Source of the DNA: Providencia vermicola | GTDB taxonomy: Bacteria; Pseudomonadota; Gammaproteobacteria; Enterobacterales; Enterobacteriaceae | Reading direction: 5' to 3' | NCBI RefSeq assembly: GCF_020381325.1 | Contig: NZ_JAGSPI010000004.1 | Location: 62,001-126,000 of the forward strand | Length of the DNA stretch: 64,000 nt | Part shown: one piece after another, positions 18,598 through 29,600 of the stretch | How positions within the stretch are numbered: position 1 is the stretch's first letter | How the letters are laid out: each line of letters begins with the position of its first letter | Translations under genes and position numbers: made by a program | Notes under the pieces: generated by a model | The model's database searches: none | Told to the model about the DNA's origin: nothing | Seen by the model: only the letters and a program-made list of their open reading frames with translations

Positions 18598-19638
18598 ATG
18601 ACACAACATAATTTTGTTGAATTAAAAAATGTGACTAAACGCTTTGGTAGCAACACGGTTATCGATGATTTAAGTCTTTCCATCCCCCAAGGCAGCATGG
18701 TGACCTTATTAGGGCCATCGGGTTGTGGAAAAACCACTGTTTTACGTTTAGTCGCAGGGCTCGAAAAACCGACCGAAGGCCGTATGTTTATTGATGGGGA
18801 AGATGTAACCGACCGCTCAATACAACAGCGTGATATTTGTATGGTGTTCCAGTCCTACGCTTTGTTCCCACATATGTCTTTAGGGGATAACGTGGGCTAC
18901 GGCTTGAAAATGTTAGGCTTACCGAAAGCTGAGATCAAAAAACGCGTTGATGAGGCATTAGAGCTGGTCGATTTAGCAGGCTTTGCCGACCGCTTTGTTG
19001 ACCAAATTTCGGGAGGACAACAGCAGCGTGTCGCCTTAGCTCGAGCGTTGATCCTCAAGCCAAAAGTGCTGTTATTTGATGAGCCGTTAAGTAACTTGGA
19101 TGCCAACTTACGCCGTAGCATGCGTGAGAAAATTCGTGAGCTACAACAGCAATTTAACATCACCTCCTTGTACGTTACCCATGACCAAAGTGAGGCCTTC
19201 GCGGTATCGGACATGGTACTGGTCATGAACAAAGGGAAAATCATGCAATTGGGCTCACCACAAGAGCTCTACCGCCAGCCCGCATCGAAATTTATGGCGA
19301 GCTTTATGGGGGATGCCAATATTTTCCCTGCAACATTGACTGCGGATTCTGTGGATATCTTTAATTATCGCTTGCCTCGTCCTGCGCAAATTACCTCAAC
19401 ACAAACGCAAGTCACTGTGGGTGTTCGCCCTGAAGCCATTACCCTAAATACACAAGGTGATGATAGCCAACGTTGTACGATCACCCACGTTGCTTATATG
19501 GGGCCTCAATATGAAGTAACAGTTGATTGGCATGGCCAGTCCATGTTACTGCAAATTAATGCGACCCAATTACAACCCAGTGTCGGGGAAAATCTGTACC
19601 TACAAATTCACCCTTATGGCATGTTTGTGCTTGAATAA
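18598..19638 (+). CDS. afuC: AfuC-type ABC transporter ATPase
   Basis: 346-residue ATPase energising AfuAB. Walker A is [10 protein letters not shown], the Q-loop region is [13 protein letters not shown], the signature is ISGGQQQR, and Walker B is [12 protein letters not shown], with the H-loop in [11 protein letters not shown]-terminal TOBE-like regulatory domain (about 245-346) follows, as in FbpC. The ATG at 18598, 16 bases after the afuB stop, has AGGGAG upstream. Fbp-type iron uptake is the alternative function, but the uhpABC neighbours argue for sugar phosphate. Confidence 0.92.
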   Translation: MTQHNFVELKNVTKRFGSNTVIDDLSLSIPQGSMVTLLGPSGCGKTTVLRLVAGLEKPTEGRMFIDGEDVTDRSIQQRDICMVFQSYALFPHMSLGDNVGYGLKMLGLPKAEIKKRVDEALELVDLAGFADRFVDQISGGQQQRVALARALILKPKVLLFDEPLSNLDANLRRSMREKIRELQQQFNITSLYVTHDQSEAFAVSDMVLVMNKGKIMQLGSPQELYRQPASKFMASFMGDANIFPATLTADSVDIFNYRLPRPAQITSTQTQVTVGVRPEAITLNTQGDDSQRCTITHVAYMGPQYEVTVDWHGQSMLLQINATQLQPSVGENLYLQIHPYGMFVLE

Positions 19639-19660
19639 CCAAACATTGCATTGAAGACCA

Positions 19661-19849
19661 AACCGCCACATTCTATTGGCGGTTGAGGTTGTTGACAAAG
19701 CAGGATAAAAGCGTGGTTTTTCCTGCTTTGTGTTATCAGCCGAAAATCAATAAATTGATTTTCCTTGTTTATTTTCAAAACCAATCCAACCTGCCGTCAA
19801 ACCTAGTCGGTTTGTCAGCAGTCTGAACCGCCACATTCTATTGGCGGTT
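19661..19849. repeat. Duplicated terminator hairpin flanking a 125-bp hairpin-rich insert
   Basis: The 24-bp hairpin AACCGCCACATTCTATTGGCGGTT occurs at 19661-19684 and again, identical, at 19826-19849. Between the copies lies a segment bounded by TGACAAA (19693-19699) and TTTGTCA (19811-19817). It holds three stems: ACAAAGCAGGA/TCCTGCTTTGT, GAAAATCAA/TTGATTTTC and AAACC/GGTTT. Only the second copy keeps a T-run. This looks like a small mobile or repeat element inserted at a terminator. Confidence 0.7.
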
Positions 19850-19855
19850 TTTTTT
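19826..19855 (+). terminator. Terminator of the afu operon
   Basis: Hairpin ACCGCC/GGCGGT with a run of eight T directly after it. Second copy of the duplicated hairpin. Confidence 0.85.
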
Positions 19856-19862
19856 CGCCTTA

Positions 19863-19895
19863 AAATAAAAAAGCAGAAGCGTTTTCGCCTCTGCT
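19863..19895 (-). terminator. Terminator of ulaG
   Basis: Minus-strand hairpin AGCAGA/TCTGCT followed by a T-run, 24 bases after the ulaG stop. Confidence 0.8.
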
Positions 19896-19918
19896 ATGAA
19901 TGAATTTATCAATGATAA

Positions 19919-21055
<1,137 letters not shown>

Positions 21056-21100
21056 GAAGGCAAATTAGTTTAAATTCAATAAATCAGGTAGTGGATGGGA

Positions 21101-21856
21101 TTAAACGAGTATCACTCGCGTCCCTTGCGCTTGAATTCCTTTAATCACCTCAGGATTAGCATTTCTTCCCGTGATAAGAACATCAATCTTATTAGCTGGG
21201 CAAAATAACATTCCCGTTCGATGCCCCACTTTGGAACTGTCAACAACCACCACTAACTTGTCGATTTGATCTAGCATCTGTTGCTCTGCCACAGCGGTTA
21301 ACATATCAGCTTTATATAAACCCGCTTCTGTTAGCCCCTTCCCTGACGTGAACATCCAGTTACCTGCGTAGCCCATCAGCGTATTGAGGGCCGGATTTAA
21401 AAAGATGTTTTGTGCCTTATTATACTGCCCACCAATTAAAATGACGTCTTCATGGTCTTCATCAATCAAATAACTGGCCAGTGGAAAATAATTGGTCACA
21501 ATCTGTACGTTTTTACCGCAAAGCTGCTGCCCTAACATAAAGGCGGTCGAACCACAGTTAATCACTGCACTTTCCCCTGGTCGGCAAAGTTCAGCCGCTT
21601 TAATCGCGATTTCTGATTTTTCCTCGTAATGATCAGCACTATTAATATTGAGCGGTGTCCACTTACGCTTTTTCGTTTCAATTCGTTCTGCACCATTACG
21701 GACTTTCCGTAACTTACCCTGCTCGTCAAGTTTTGAAATATCACGACGTGCAGTAGCAGGAGACACATTAAACTGTTCGGTAATATGAGAAACGTTAATC
21801 ACCCGCTGCGTTTCTAATAACGACAAGATTTCATTGTGTCTTTGCACTTCATTCAT
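21101..21856 (-). CDS. ulaR: UlaR, DeoR-family repressor of the ula regulon
   Basis: 251 residues. The DeoR-type N-terminal helix-turn-helix is RHNEILSLLETQRVINVSHI ... FNVSPATARRDISKL. The effector domain has CGSTAFMLGQQL and DKLVVVVDSSKVGHR, typical of phosphosugar-responsive DeoR proteins. Collinear with E. coli UlaR. It would repress the divergent ula operon until L-ascorbate-6-P binds. It is transcribed away from ulaA, across a 402-base AT-rich control region. Confidence 0.93.
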   Translation of the reverse strand: MNEVQRHNEILSLLETQRVINVSHITEQFNVSPATARRDISKLDEQGKLRKVRNGAERIETKKRKWTPLNINSADHYEEKSEIAIKAAELCRPGESAVINCGSTAFMLGQQLCGKNVQIVTNYFPLASYLIDEDHEDVILIGGQYNKAQNIFLNPALNTLMGYAGNWMFTSGKGLTEAGLYKADMLTAVAEQQMLDQIDKLVVVVDSSKVGHRTGMLFCPANKIDVLITGRNANPEVIKGIQAQGTRVILV

Positions 21857-22258
21857 AACTATCGCCTTATTAAGAAATAATCACATCAATGACAACTTAT
21901 GATTGAAAATGATTATTGGTGATTAGTTTTGATTCTATTTATCTCATCCAATATTGTCAACCTTTGCCTGAGCAAAAAATTGATATTTGATATAAATAAA
22001 ATTATCATATTGATTTAAAACATTATTTTAAATTTTACGTGATCAAGTCGCCATTTATTTATTTTTTTACTGGTAAAAAAACAGACAAATGCAAACAATC
22101 ATAAAAGAGCAATTCGTGATTACATTTGATCATAATTGATTTTTGCGCGACCGTTTATCCATTTTAAATGATTATATCGCAATAACACCAGATACGATCA
22201 ATATGATTAATCTCTGACCCCTATAAATTACAAATACAATTTGATTAGAGGTAAAAAT
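21857..22258. promoter_or_regulatory. Divergent ulaR / ulaA control region
   Basis: 402 AT-rich bases with no gene. TGATTR/YAATCA half-sites recur in clusters at about 21895-21930, 22115-22140 and 22165-22210. This spread fits multiple UlaR operators of the looped type known in E. coli, but I cannot define exact sites by eye. No clear CRP site was found. Confidence 0.45.
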
Positions 22259-24013
22259 ATGGATTTTTTATACGACGCTTTCTATATTTTTTACAGCCAA
22301 GTAATGACTAAAGCGCCTCTGTTACTCGGCTTAGTCACTTTCATTGGTTACTGGTTGCTAAAGCGCGATGGAACGACAATTCTCAAGGGAACAATCAAAA
22401 CGATTGTTGGCTTTATGTTAGTGGGTGTCGGAGCCAGCACCTTGGTATCTAGCTTTAAACCTGTTATTGAAAAAATGTCTGAATATCATGGCCTCACAGG
22501 TTCAGTTATCGACCCATACACCTCAATGATGGCAACCATGGAAACCATGGGTGATAACTATTCGTGGGTCGGCTATACCGTGTTGTTAGCCCTCGCGATT
22601 AATATTCTTTTAGTGCTTTTTCGCCGCATCACAGGTATTCGTACCATCATGTTGACAGGCCATATCATGTTCCAGCAAGCTGGCTTGATTGCTGTTTTCT
22701 ATTTTGTGCTGGGTTCAAGCATGTGGGAAACTATTTTGTATTCCGCAGTCTTGATGGCGCTGTACTGGGGGATCTCCTCCAATATTATGTTTAAACCAAC
22801 GCAAGAAGTGACTGGCGGTGCTGGTTTTTCTATCGGCCACCAGCAGCAGTTTGCCTCCTGGATAGCCACCAAGGTTGCCCCAAAACTTGGCGATAAAAAA
22901 GACAGTGTTGATAACTTAAAATTGCCAAAATGGCTGCATATTTTCCACGATAGCATCTCCGCGACGGCCATTGTGATGACGCTCTTTTTTGGCGTTATTT
23001 TGATTTCTTTTGGTCTAACTAACCTGCAAACCATGGCAGGTACCACGCATTGGACTATCTACATTATTGAAACAGGACTGAAATTTGCCGTTGCCATTCA
23101 AATTATCGTGACGGGTGTGCGGATGTTTGTTGCAGAGCTTTCTGAAGCATTTAAAGGCATTTCCGAACGCGTTATTCCTAATGCCGTGCTCGCCATCGAC
23201 TGTGCCGCTATCTATGCGTTCTCGCCAAATGCGATGGTCTTCGGCTTTATGTGGGGTGCAATCGGTCAATTTGCTGCTGTATTAGGCATGTTGGCCTTCA
23301 ACTCACCCATTATGATCATCCCTGGCTTTATTCCGATGTTCTTCTCCAATGCGACCATCGGTATTTTCGCTAATCACTTTGGTGGCTGGAAAGCCGTGAT
23401 GAAAGTCTGTTTTGTAATGGGCGTCATCGAAATTTTAGGATCTGCATGGGCGATTGACTTAATCAACCGCCAAGGCACGGATTTTAGTGGCTGGATGGGT
23501 ATGGCTGACTGGGCATTAGCGTTCCCAGTGATTATGCAAGGCTTGTCATTCTCAAAAATGTTCTTCTTTGTGATCGTCGCTCTTGCCCTTGTCTACATGT
23601 ACTTTGCCGCGAAAAAACTGCGAGCAGAAGAGGATGCCGAAGGTGCCCTTGAAGCGGCCATTGAAACAGTAGAAGAAGACGTTGAATCTACCCCACTTGA
23701 ACACAGTGGTGCCAAACCTGTGCGCATCCTAGCGGTATGTGGTAATGGGCAAGGTTCCTCCATGATGATGAAAATGAAAATTGGCCAATACCTTGAGAAA
23801 AAAGGCATCCCACACGTTATGGATTCCTGTGCGGTATCCGACTATAAATCGAAATTAACAGCAACAGACATTATCGTCTCGTCAAAACATTTAAGTTCAG
23901 AAATGGACCCAGGTGAAGGTAAGTTCGTCCTTGGCGTACAAAACATGCTCAATCCTAATTCATTCGGTGATGAGTTGCTAAATATCATTCACACCAATTT
24001 TATTCGTAATTAA
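22259..24013 (+). CDS. ulaA: Ascorbate PTS permease, fused IIC-IIB (UlaA-UlaB)
   Basis: 584 residues. The first about 455 residues are the UlaA-type IIC membrane channel ([59 protein letters not shown]). A charged Glu-rich linker (about 460-485) joins a UlaB-type IIB domain whose phosphocysteine lies in [16 protein letters not shown]. In E. coli these are separate proteins of 465 and 101 residues. The ATG at 22259 has AGAGG upstream; a TTG 18 bases earlier is not preferred. It takes up L-ascorbate and phosphorylates it. Confidence 0.94.
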   Translation: MDFLYDAFYIFYSQVMTKAPLLLGLVTFIGYWLLKRDGTTILKGTIKTIVGFMLVGVGASTLVSSFKPVIEKMSEYHGLTGSVIDPYTSMMATMETMGDNYSWVGYTVLLALAINILLVLFRRITGIRTIMLTGHIMFQQAGLIAVFYFVLGSSMWETILYSAVLMALYWGISSNIMFKPTQEVTGGAGFSIGHQQQFASWIATKVAPKLGDKKDSVDNLKLPKWLHIFHDSISATAIVMTLFFGVILISFGLTNLQTMAGTTHWTIYIIETGLKFAVAIQIIVTGVRMFVAELSEAFKGISERVIPNAVLAIDCAAIYAFSPNAMVFGFMWGAIGQFAAVLGMLAFNSPIMIIPGFIPMFFSNATIGIFANHFGGWKAVMKVCFVMGVIEILGSAWAIDLINRQGTDFSGWMGMADWALAFPVIMQGLSFSKMFFFVIVALALVYMYFAAKKLRAEEDAEGALEAAIETVEEDVESTPLEHSGAKPVRILAVCGNGQGSSMMMKMKIGQYLEKKGIPHVMDSCAVSDYKSKLTATDIIVSSKHLSSEMDPGEGKFVLGVQNMLNPNSFGDELLNIIHTNFIRN

Positions 24014-24081
24014 TCATGTTGATGCCTCGATAAACGTCCCCTATAGCTATCGAGGCAATTATCACCCAAGAGGAAGTCATA

Positions 24082-24558
24082 ATGGGATTCAAACAATCAT
24101 TAATCGACAATAATTCTATTCAACTCCATGCCAATGCAGCCCATTGGCGCGATGCTGTTAAAATTGGCACAGATATGCTGGTTGCCTCTGGTGCAATCAA
24201 ACCGACTTACCATGACGCCATTATCAGCAGTGTTGAAAAACTGGGTCCGTATATCTGCATCGCCCCGCATTTAGCCCTGCCCCACGCGCGGCCTGAAGAT
24301 GGCGTTATTCGCACTGCTTTTGCCTTAGTCACCTTAGAAAAACCCGTTATTTTTGATGGGGAAGATGAGCCTGTCGACGTTTTAATTACACTTGCGGGTA
24401 GCTCTTCGGACGAACATATGGAAGGATTGATGGAGGTCACCCAAGTTCTTGACGATGAAGACAGTGAAACGGGTGTCGATCTTAACAAACTACGCCAATG
24501 CCACACAGCCGACGATGTATATCGCGTGATTGATGAGGCACTCGCGAAAAACGCTTAA
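24082..24558 (+). CDS. ulaC: Ascorbate PTS IIA component
   Basis: 158-residue cytosolic PTS IIA of the mannitol/fructose fold. The phospho-His is in IAPHLALPHARPEDGV. It receives phosphate from HPr and passes it to the IIB domain of the upstream fusion. AGAGGAAG lies before the ATG. There is a 68-base gap after ulaA; the next gene starts 14 bases on. Confidence 0.95.
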   Translation: MGFKQSLIDNNSIQLHANAAHWRDAVKIGTDMLVASGAIKPTYHDAIISSVEKLGPYICIAPHLALPHARPEDGVIRTAFALVTLEKPVIFDGEDEPVDVLITLAGSSSDEHMEGLMEVTQVLDDEDSETGVDLNKLRQCHTADDVYRVIDEALAKNA

Positions 24559-24572
24559 AAGGAGTCTTTGAT

Positions 24573-25394
24573 ATGTATAAAGTGCTCGCATTAGATTTAG
24601 ATGGGACGGTTCTGACAGCTCAACACACTATCCACCCAGAAGTGAGGTCTGCTATTCAACATGCGGCGAAACACTGCCACGTGATAATTGTCACGGGACG
24701 TCACCACACCGCTGCGCGCCCTTATTACGATGAACTGGGGTTAACCACGCCAGTTATTTGCTGTAATGGTACCTATATCTATGATTATCAGAACGAAAAG
24801 GTGCTCACACAAACATCAATTGCCAAAAAAGATGCCTTAGCCTTTATTGAATTGGCGCAAAAAAACCAATTTAAACTCGTGCTGTATACCACCAATGAAA
24901 TGACCTATTCAAAATCACAACCGATTGACTATATGAAAGATATGGAACAGTGGGCAGCGGATCCAAGCCTTGCTCATCCCCCTAAAATCTACCGTATTGA
25001 TTCATTTGAAGAGCAGGTTCGTGATACCGATTATGTTTGGAAATTTGTTGTTGAGGGTGACCCTAATGCCATTGAACAATTAATGAATGTCTCGTGGGTG
25101 AATGACAAATTCACTGCCGAACGTTCATGGGTCAACCGCATTGATATCGCCTGTAAAGGCAATAACAAAGGCATGCGCTTAGCGCAATACGTTAACCAAC
25201 TCGGCCTCAAGCCTGAGCAAGTGATTGCCGTCGGCGATAACCATAATGATATTTCCATGATCCAATACGCAGGGTTGGGTGTTGCGATGCCTCACGCTGA
25301 TGACGCAGTCAAAGCACAAGCTAATGCTATCTGCGCTACTGATAACAATCATGACGGACTTGCCCGTTTGATACGAGAAAAAATTCAAGGATAA
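24573..25394 (+). CDS. HAD-family sugar/pyridoxal phosphatase, YbhA-like
   Basis: 273-residue Cof-type haloacid dehalogenase. Motif I is LALDLDGTVL, motif II IIVTGRH, motif III lysine KGNNKGMRL and motif IV VGDNHNDISM. A C2 cap domain lies between (about 80-190). It most resembles E. coli YbhA, including TPVICCNGTYIYDY. E. coli ula has no such gene. Its place between ulaC and ulaD, with 14- and 4-base gaps, makes a role in ascorbate-derived phosphosugar metabolism or detoxification plausible, but the substrate is unknown. Confidence 0.85.
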   Translation: MYKVLALDLDGTVLTAQHTIHPEVRSAIQHAAKHCHVIIVTGRHHTAARPYYDELGLTTPVICCNGTYIYDYQNEKVLTQTSIAKKDALAFIELAQKNQFKLVLYTTNEMTYSKSQPIDYMKDMEQWAADPSLAHPPKIYRIDSFEEQVRDTDYVWKFVVEGDPNAIEQLMNVSWVNDKFTAERSWVNRIDIACKGNNKGMRLAQYVNQLGLKPEQVIAVGDNHNDISMIQYAGLGVAMPHADDAVKAQANAICATDNNHDGLARLIREKIQG

Positions 25395-25398
25395 AACC

Positions 25399-26046
25399 AT
25401 GACTAAACCGTTGATCCAAATTGCGTTAGACCAAACAAACTTACCTGCAGCACTGGACGTTGCTGAAAATGTACACACTTTTGTTGACATCATTGAAGTG
25501 GGTACAATTTTAGCGTTTGCCGATGGCATGAATGCAGTGTCGACGCTACGCCAAAAATACCCAAACCACATTCTGGTTTGCGATATGAAAACCACTGACG
25601 GTGGCGCTATTTTGTCAAAAATGGCATTTGAGGCAGGTGCAGATTGGATCACGGTGTCAGCAGCGGCGCATATTGCCACCATTGCAGCCTGTAAGAAAGT
25701 GGCTGACGAATTTAAGCGTGAAATTCAAATTGAAATTTACGGCAATTGGACATTTGAAGATGCAAAAAATTGGGTGGATTTAGGTATTACTCAAGCTATC
25801 TACCATCGTTCTCGTGATGCTGAACTTGCTGGTATTGGCTGGACCAATGAAGATATCGAAAAAATGCGCAAATTGTCTGATTTAGGCTTAGCACTATCAA
25901 TTACTGGCGGCATCGTACCTGAAGATATTCACTTATTTAATGGTATTAAAGCCAAAGCCTTTATTGCAGGACGTGCCTTAGTGGGTGAAAAAGGCAAGCA
26001 AACCGCAGAAGCATTGCGCGAACAAATTAATCGTTTCTGGAAATAA
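25399..26046 (+). CDS. ulaD: 3-keto-L-gulonate-6-phosphate decarboxylase
   Basis: 215 residues, orotidine-5-phosphate-decarboxylase superfamily TIM barrel. It shows the conserved DxKxxD motif (LVCDMKTTDGG) and Mg/phosphate loops (EVGTILAFADG, SITGGIVPED, IAGRALV). It decarboxylates 3-keto-L-gulonate-6-P to L-xylulose-5-P. It is the last gene of the operon and starts 4 bases after the HAD gene. No ulaE or ulaF epimerase follows, so completion of the route to D-xylulose-5-P must be encoded elsewhere. Confidence 0.93.
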   Translation: MTKPLIQIALDQTNLPAALDVAENVHTFVDIIEVGTILAFADGMNAVSTLRQKYPNHILVCDMKTTDGGAILSKMAFEAGADWITVSAAAHIATIAACKKVADEFKREIQIEIYGNWTFEDAKNWVDLGITQAIYHRSRDAELAGIGWTNEDIEKMRKLSDLGLALSITGGIVPEDIHLFNGIKAKAFIAGRALVGEKGKQTAEALREQINRFWK

Positions 26047-26057
26047 TACCCAGCTAT

Positions 26058-26086
26058 ACGCCCTATCCGCTTTGCAGATAGGGCGT
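26058..26086 (+). terminator. Terminator of the ula operon
   Basis: ACGCCCTATC / GATAGGGCGT hairpin 11 bases after the ulaD stop, followed by the T-containing stretch CATTCATTT. Confidence 0.7.
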
Positions 26087-26198
26087 CATTCATTTAACCC
26101 CCCAATATCCCGCTCTTTACCCTGCTATTTTTTGCCTTTATCTTTTATCCTCAATGGTAAAATTAAAGCCATACCTCCTTTTAATAAGACATAACCTG

Positions 26199-26615
26199 AT
26201 GAAAAAATTATTAATTACAGCTCTCGCCGTTTCTGCCTTAACTTGGCAAATGTCCGCTGCCGCGCGTACCGACCAAGTTAAAATTCATGATGGTGGTGAA
26301 GTATCCTGTGAGCAATGTGGCAAAGGCGCTGCTGTTAGCTGGATTAGTGTGGGTGATGCGTACTTTGGTATTGGGTCACAAGTCCATGAAACTGACCGTT
26401 GGGCGCTTTTGCGTGAAGATGCGGGTATTTCTTGCCCCGCAGGTAAATGGTATTTTATTGATAAGAAAAATAAGCGCTTAGAGTTAGAGGAAGCCACTGC
26501 CGTCGGTGCTGATTGCAATGAAATTGAAGCAGTTAAACTCACTGAAGTAGATGATGGGCTAAAAGTCAGCGTGAAAACTTACAATGGATTAAACCAAGAA
26601 TTTATCTTGAACTAA
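26199..26615 (+). CDS. Small secreted protein with a CxxC motif, function unknown
   Basis: 138 residues from the ATG at 26199. The signal peptide is MKKLLITALAVSALTWQMSA, leaving a mature protein of about 115 residues. I do not recognise the family. It has CEQCGKG near the mature N-terminus and two further cysteines (ISCPAGKW, GADCNE), so two disulfides or a metal site are possible. The mature part is acidic at the C-terminus and soluble, so periplasmic or secreted location is likely. It is monocistronic between the ula operon and purL, and shares a bidirectional terminator with purL. An in-frame upstream start at 26154 would bury the signal peptide and was rejected. Confidence 0.75.
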   Translation: MKKLLITALAVSALTWQMSAAARTDQVKIHDGGEVSCEQCGKGAAVSWISVGDAYFGIGSQVHETDRWALLREDAGISCPAGKWYFIDKKNKRLELEEATAVGADCNEIEAVKLTEVDDGLKVSVKTYNGLNQEFILN

Positions 26616-26633
26616 TCATTATATTCTTAAGAG

Positions 26634-26669
26634 ATAAAAAACAGGCCAGTGAACAAATCAACTGGCCTG
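26634..26669. terminator. Bidirectional terminator between the CxxC gene and purL
   Basis: CAGGCCAGT / ACTGGCCTG stem with an A-run to the left, giving a T-run for the minus-strand purL transcript, and a weaker T-rich side on the + strand. Confidence 0.8.
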
Positions 26670-26696
26670 ATATTTATTCAATTAGCTTACTGATTA

Positions 26697-29600
26697 TTAG
26701 CCTAATTGCTTACGTGCATTACGGAAAATACGCATCCATGGACTATCCTCGCCCCATGTTTCTGGGTGCCAAGAGTTGCTCACTGTACGGAAAACACGCT
26801 CTGGGTGCGGCATCATAATCGTTGCACGGCCATCTTTTGATGTCACTGACGTAATACCGTTAACTGAACCGTTCGGGTTCGCTGGGTATTGTTCCGTCAC
26901 TTGACCATAGTTGTTCACAAAACGCATAGCCACCAAGCCATTATCTTCTAATTGCTGAAGATGTGCTGCAGCACGAGTTTCCACTTGTCCCTCACCATGA
27001 GAAACCGCGATCGCCATACGAGAACCCGCCATGTCCTGCAGTAACAATGATGGGCTATTGGCGATTTCTACTAGGCTAAAGCGAGCTTCAAAACGCTCTG
27101 AACGGTTACGAACGAAACGCGGCCAGAACTCTGCACCAGGGATCAGCTCATGTAGGTTGGACATCATTTGACAACCATTACATACACCCAAAGATAAGGT
27201 GTCTGGGCGATTAAAGAACGCGGCAAACTCGTCACGCACTTGGTTGTTGAACAAGATAGATTTCGCCCAACCTTCCCCTGCACCCAATACGTCACCATAA
27301 GAGAAACCACCACACGCCACCAGCGTTTGGAATTGCTCAAGAGATACGTTACCCGCCAGTAAATCGCTCATATGCACATCAACTGCATCAAAACCTGCAC
27401 GGTCAAAGGCTGCTGCCATCTCAACGTGGGAGTTAACCCCTTGCTCACGCAGCACGGCAACTTTCGGGCGCACACCCGATAAGATAAACGGTGCCGCGAT
27501 ATCGTCTTCGATATCGTAAGTTAGTTTGGCATTTAAGCCGGGGTCTTGGTTATCTTGCTTCAGCGCATGCTCTTCATCTGCACACACTTCGTTATCGCGC
27601 AGGCGCTGCATCTGCCATGTGGTTTCTGCCCACCATTGACGCAGTAAACTGCGTGACTCGCGGTAAACTACGGTATCACGGCTATTGATGATCACGATAT
27701 CGTCATGAATTGCAGAGCCTAAATAATGCACACAATTCGCTAAACCCGCCTCTGCAAAGCACGCTTCAACGTAATCTTTATCAGCGCCATTGATTTGAAT
27801 GACTGCACCTAATTCTTCGTTGAACAATGCAGCTAAGGTGTCTTCATCAAATGAGCTGATATCGACATTAATTCCACAATGACCTGCAAATGCCATCTCC
27901 GCTAAGGTAACGAATAAACCACCGTCTGAGCGGTCGTGGTAAGCCAGCAATTTTTGCTCTGATAACAGTTTTTGAATGGTATTGAAGAAACCGAGTAAAT
28001 GCTCAGGGTTATGGACATCTGGCGCTTTATTACCGAGTTGACGATAAACCTGTGCAAGCGCTGAACCGCCTAACGCGTTTTGGCCTTCGCCCAAGTCAAT
28101 TAATAACAATGCGTTATCTTCTACCGTTTTTAATTCAGGCGTTACGGTTAAACGAACATCTTCAACGCGACCAAACGCTGTTATCACCAATGACAATGGT
28201 GATGTCATTTCACGATCTTCACCATTTTGCTGCCAGCGGGTTTTCATCGACATGGAGTCTTTGCCCACTGGGATAGTTAAGCCCAGTGCAGGACAAAGTT
28301 CTTCACCGACAGCTTTTACTGCTTCATATAGCCCAGCATCTTCCCCTGGGTGACCTGCTGCTGCCATCCAGTTTGCAGATAATTTCACACGTTTAAGGTC
28401 TTGCACATAAGAACAAGCAAGGTTAGTGAGTGCTTCCCCTACCGCCATACGCGCAGAAGCAGCGAAATCCACTAATGCCACTGGCGTTCTTTCACCAATT
28501 GACATGGACTCACCGTAGTAACTGTCTAAGCTCGCCGTTGTGACCGCGCAATCAGCCACTGGGATTTGCCAAGGCCCCACCATTTGATCACGAGCAACCA
28601 TTCCCGTTACCGTACGGTCACCTATCGTAATCAAGAAGGTTTTTTCTGCAACCGCAGGTAAGTGTAAAACACGTTTGACGGCTTCATTTAAATTAATCGC
28701 GGTTCTATCTAATGCATCAGGCACTGCTTTGAGCGTTTTTACATCACGCAGCATTTTTGGCGTTTTGCCCAGTAAAACATCCAGTGGCATATCAATCGGT
28801 TGATTATCAAAATGCGCATCATTTAAGGTTAAATGGCGTTCTTCTGTCGCTTCACCAATCACCGCAAATGGCGCACGTTCACGCTCACAAATCGCTGTAA
28901 ACTCAGCCAGCTTCTCAGGTGCCACTGCCATCACATAGCGTTCTTGAGATTCGTTACACCACACCTCTAATGGGCTCATACCTGGTTCGTCGTTCAAAAT
29001 CTTACGTAATTCAAAACGGCCACCACGACCGCCATCACTGACGAGTTCTGGCATGGCATTGGATAATCCCCCCGCGCCTACATCGTGAATAAATAAAATT
29101 GGGTTATCATCACCAAGCTGCCAACATCTGTCGATCACTTCTTGGCAACGTCGCTCCATTTCGGCGTTATCCCGCTGAACTGACGCAAAATCTAAGTCGG
29201 CATCTGATTGACCTGATGCCATCGATGACGCCGCACCACCGCCTAAACCGATATTCATTGATGGGCCACCTAGCACGATCAGTTTCGCGCCGACGGTGAT
29301 CTCACCTTTTTGCACGTGATCCGCGCGAATATTACCAATACCACCCGCTAACATAATTGGCTTGTGGTAGCCACGCAATTCTTCACCATTGTGGCTGTTT
29401 ACTTTCTCTTCATATGTGCGAAAGTAGCCTAATAATGCAGGGCGACCAAATTCGTTATTGAACGCAGCCCCTCCAAGCGGGCCTTCCATCATGATATCCA
29501 GTGCGTTCACAATGCGTTCTGGCTTACCAAAATCCTCTTCCCAAGGCTGTTCAAACCCAGGGATACGTAAATTAGACACTGAAAAGCCCACTAAGCCCGC

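Noticed and set aside
22025-22140. Possible CRP site before ulaA (ACGTGATCAAG, TCGTGATTACATTTGATC)
   Set aside because: Half-sites resemble TGTGA but spacing or the second half does not fit TGTGA-N6-TCACA.
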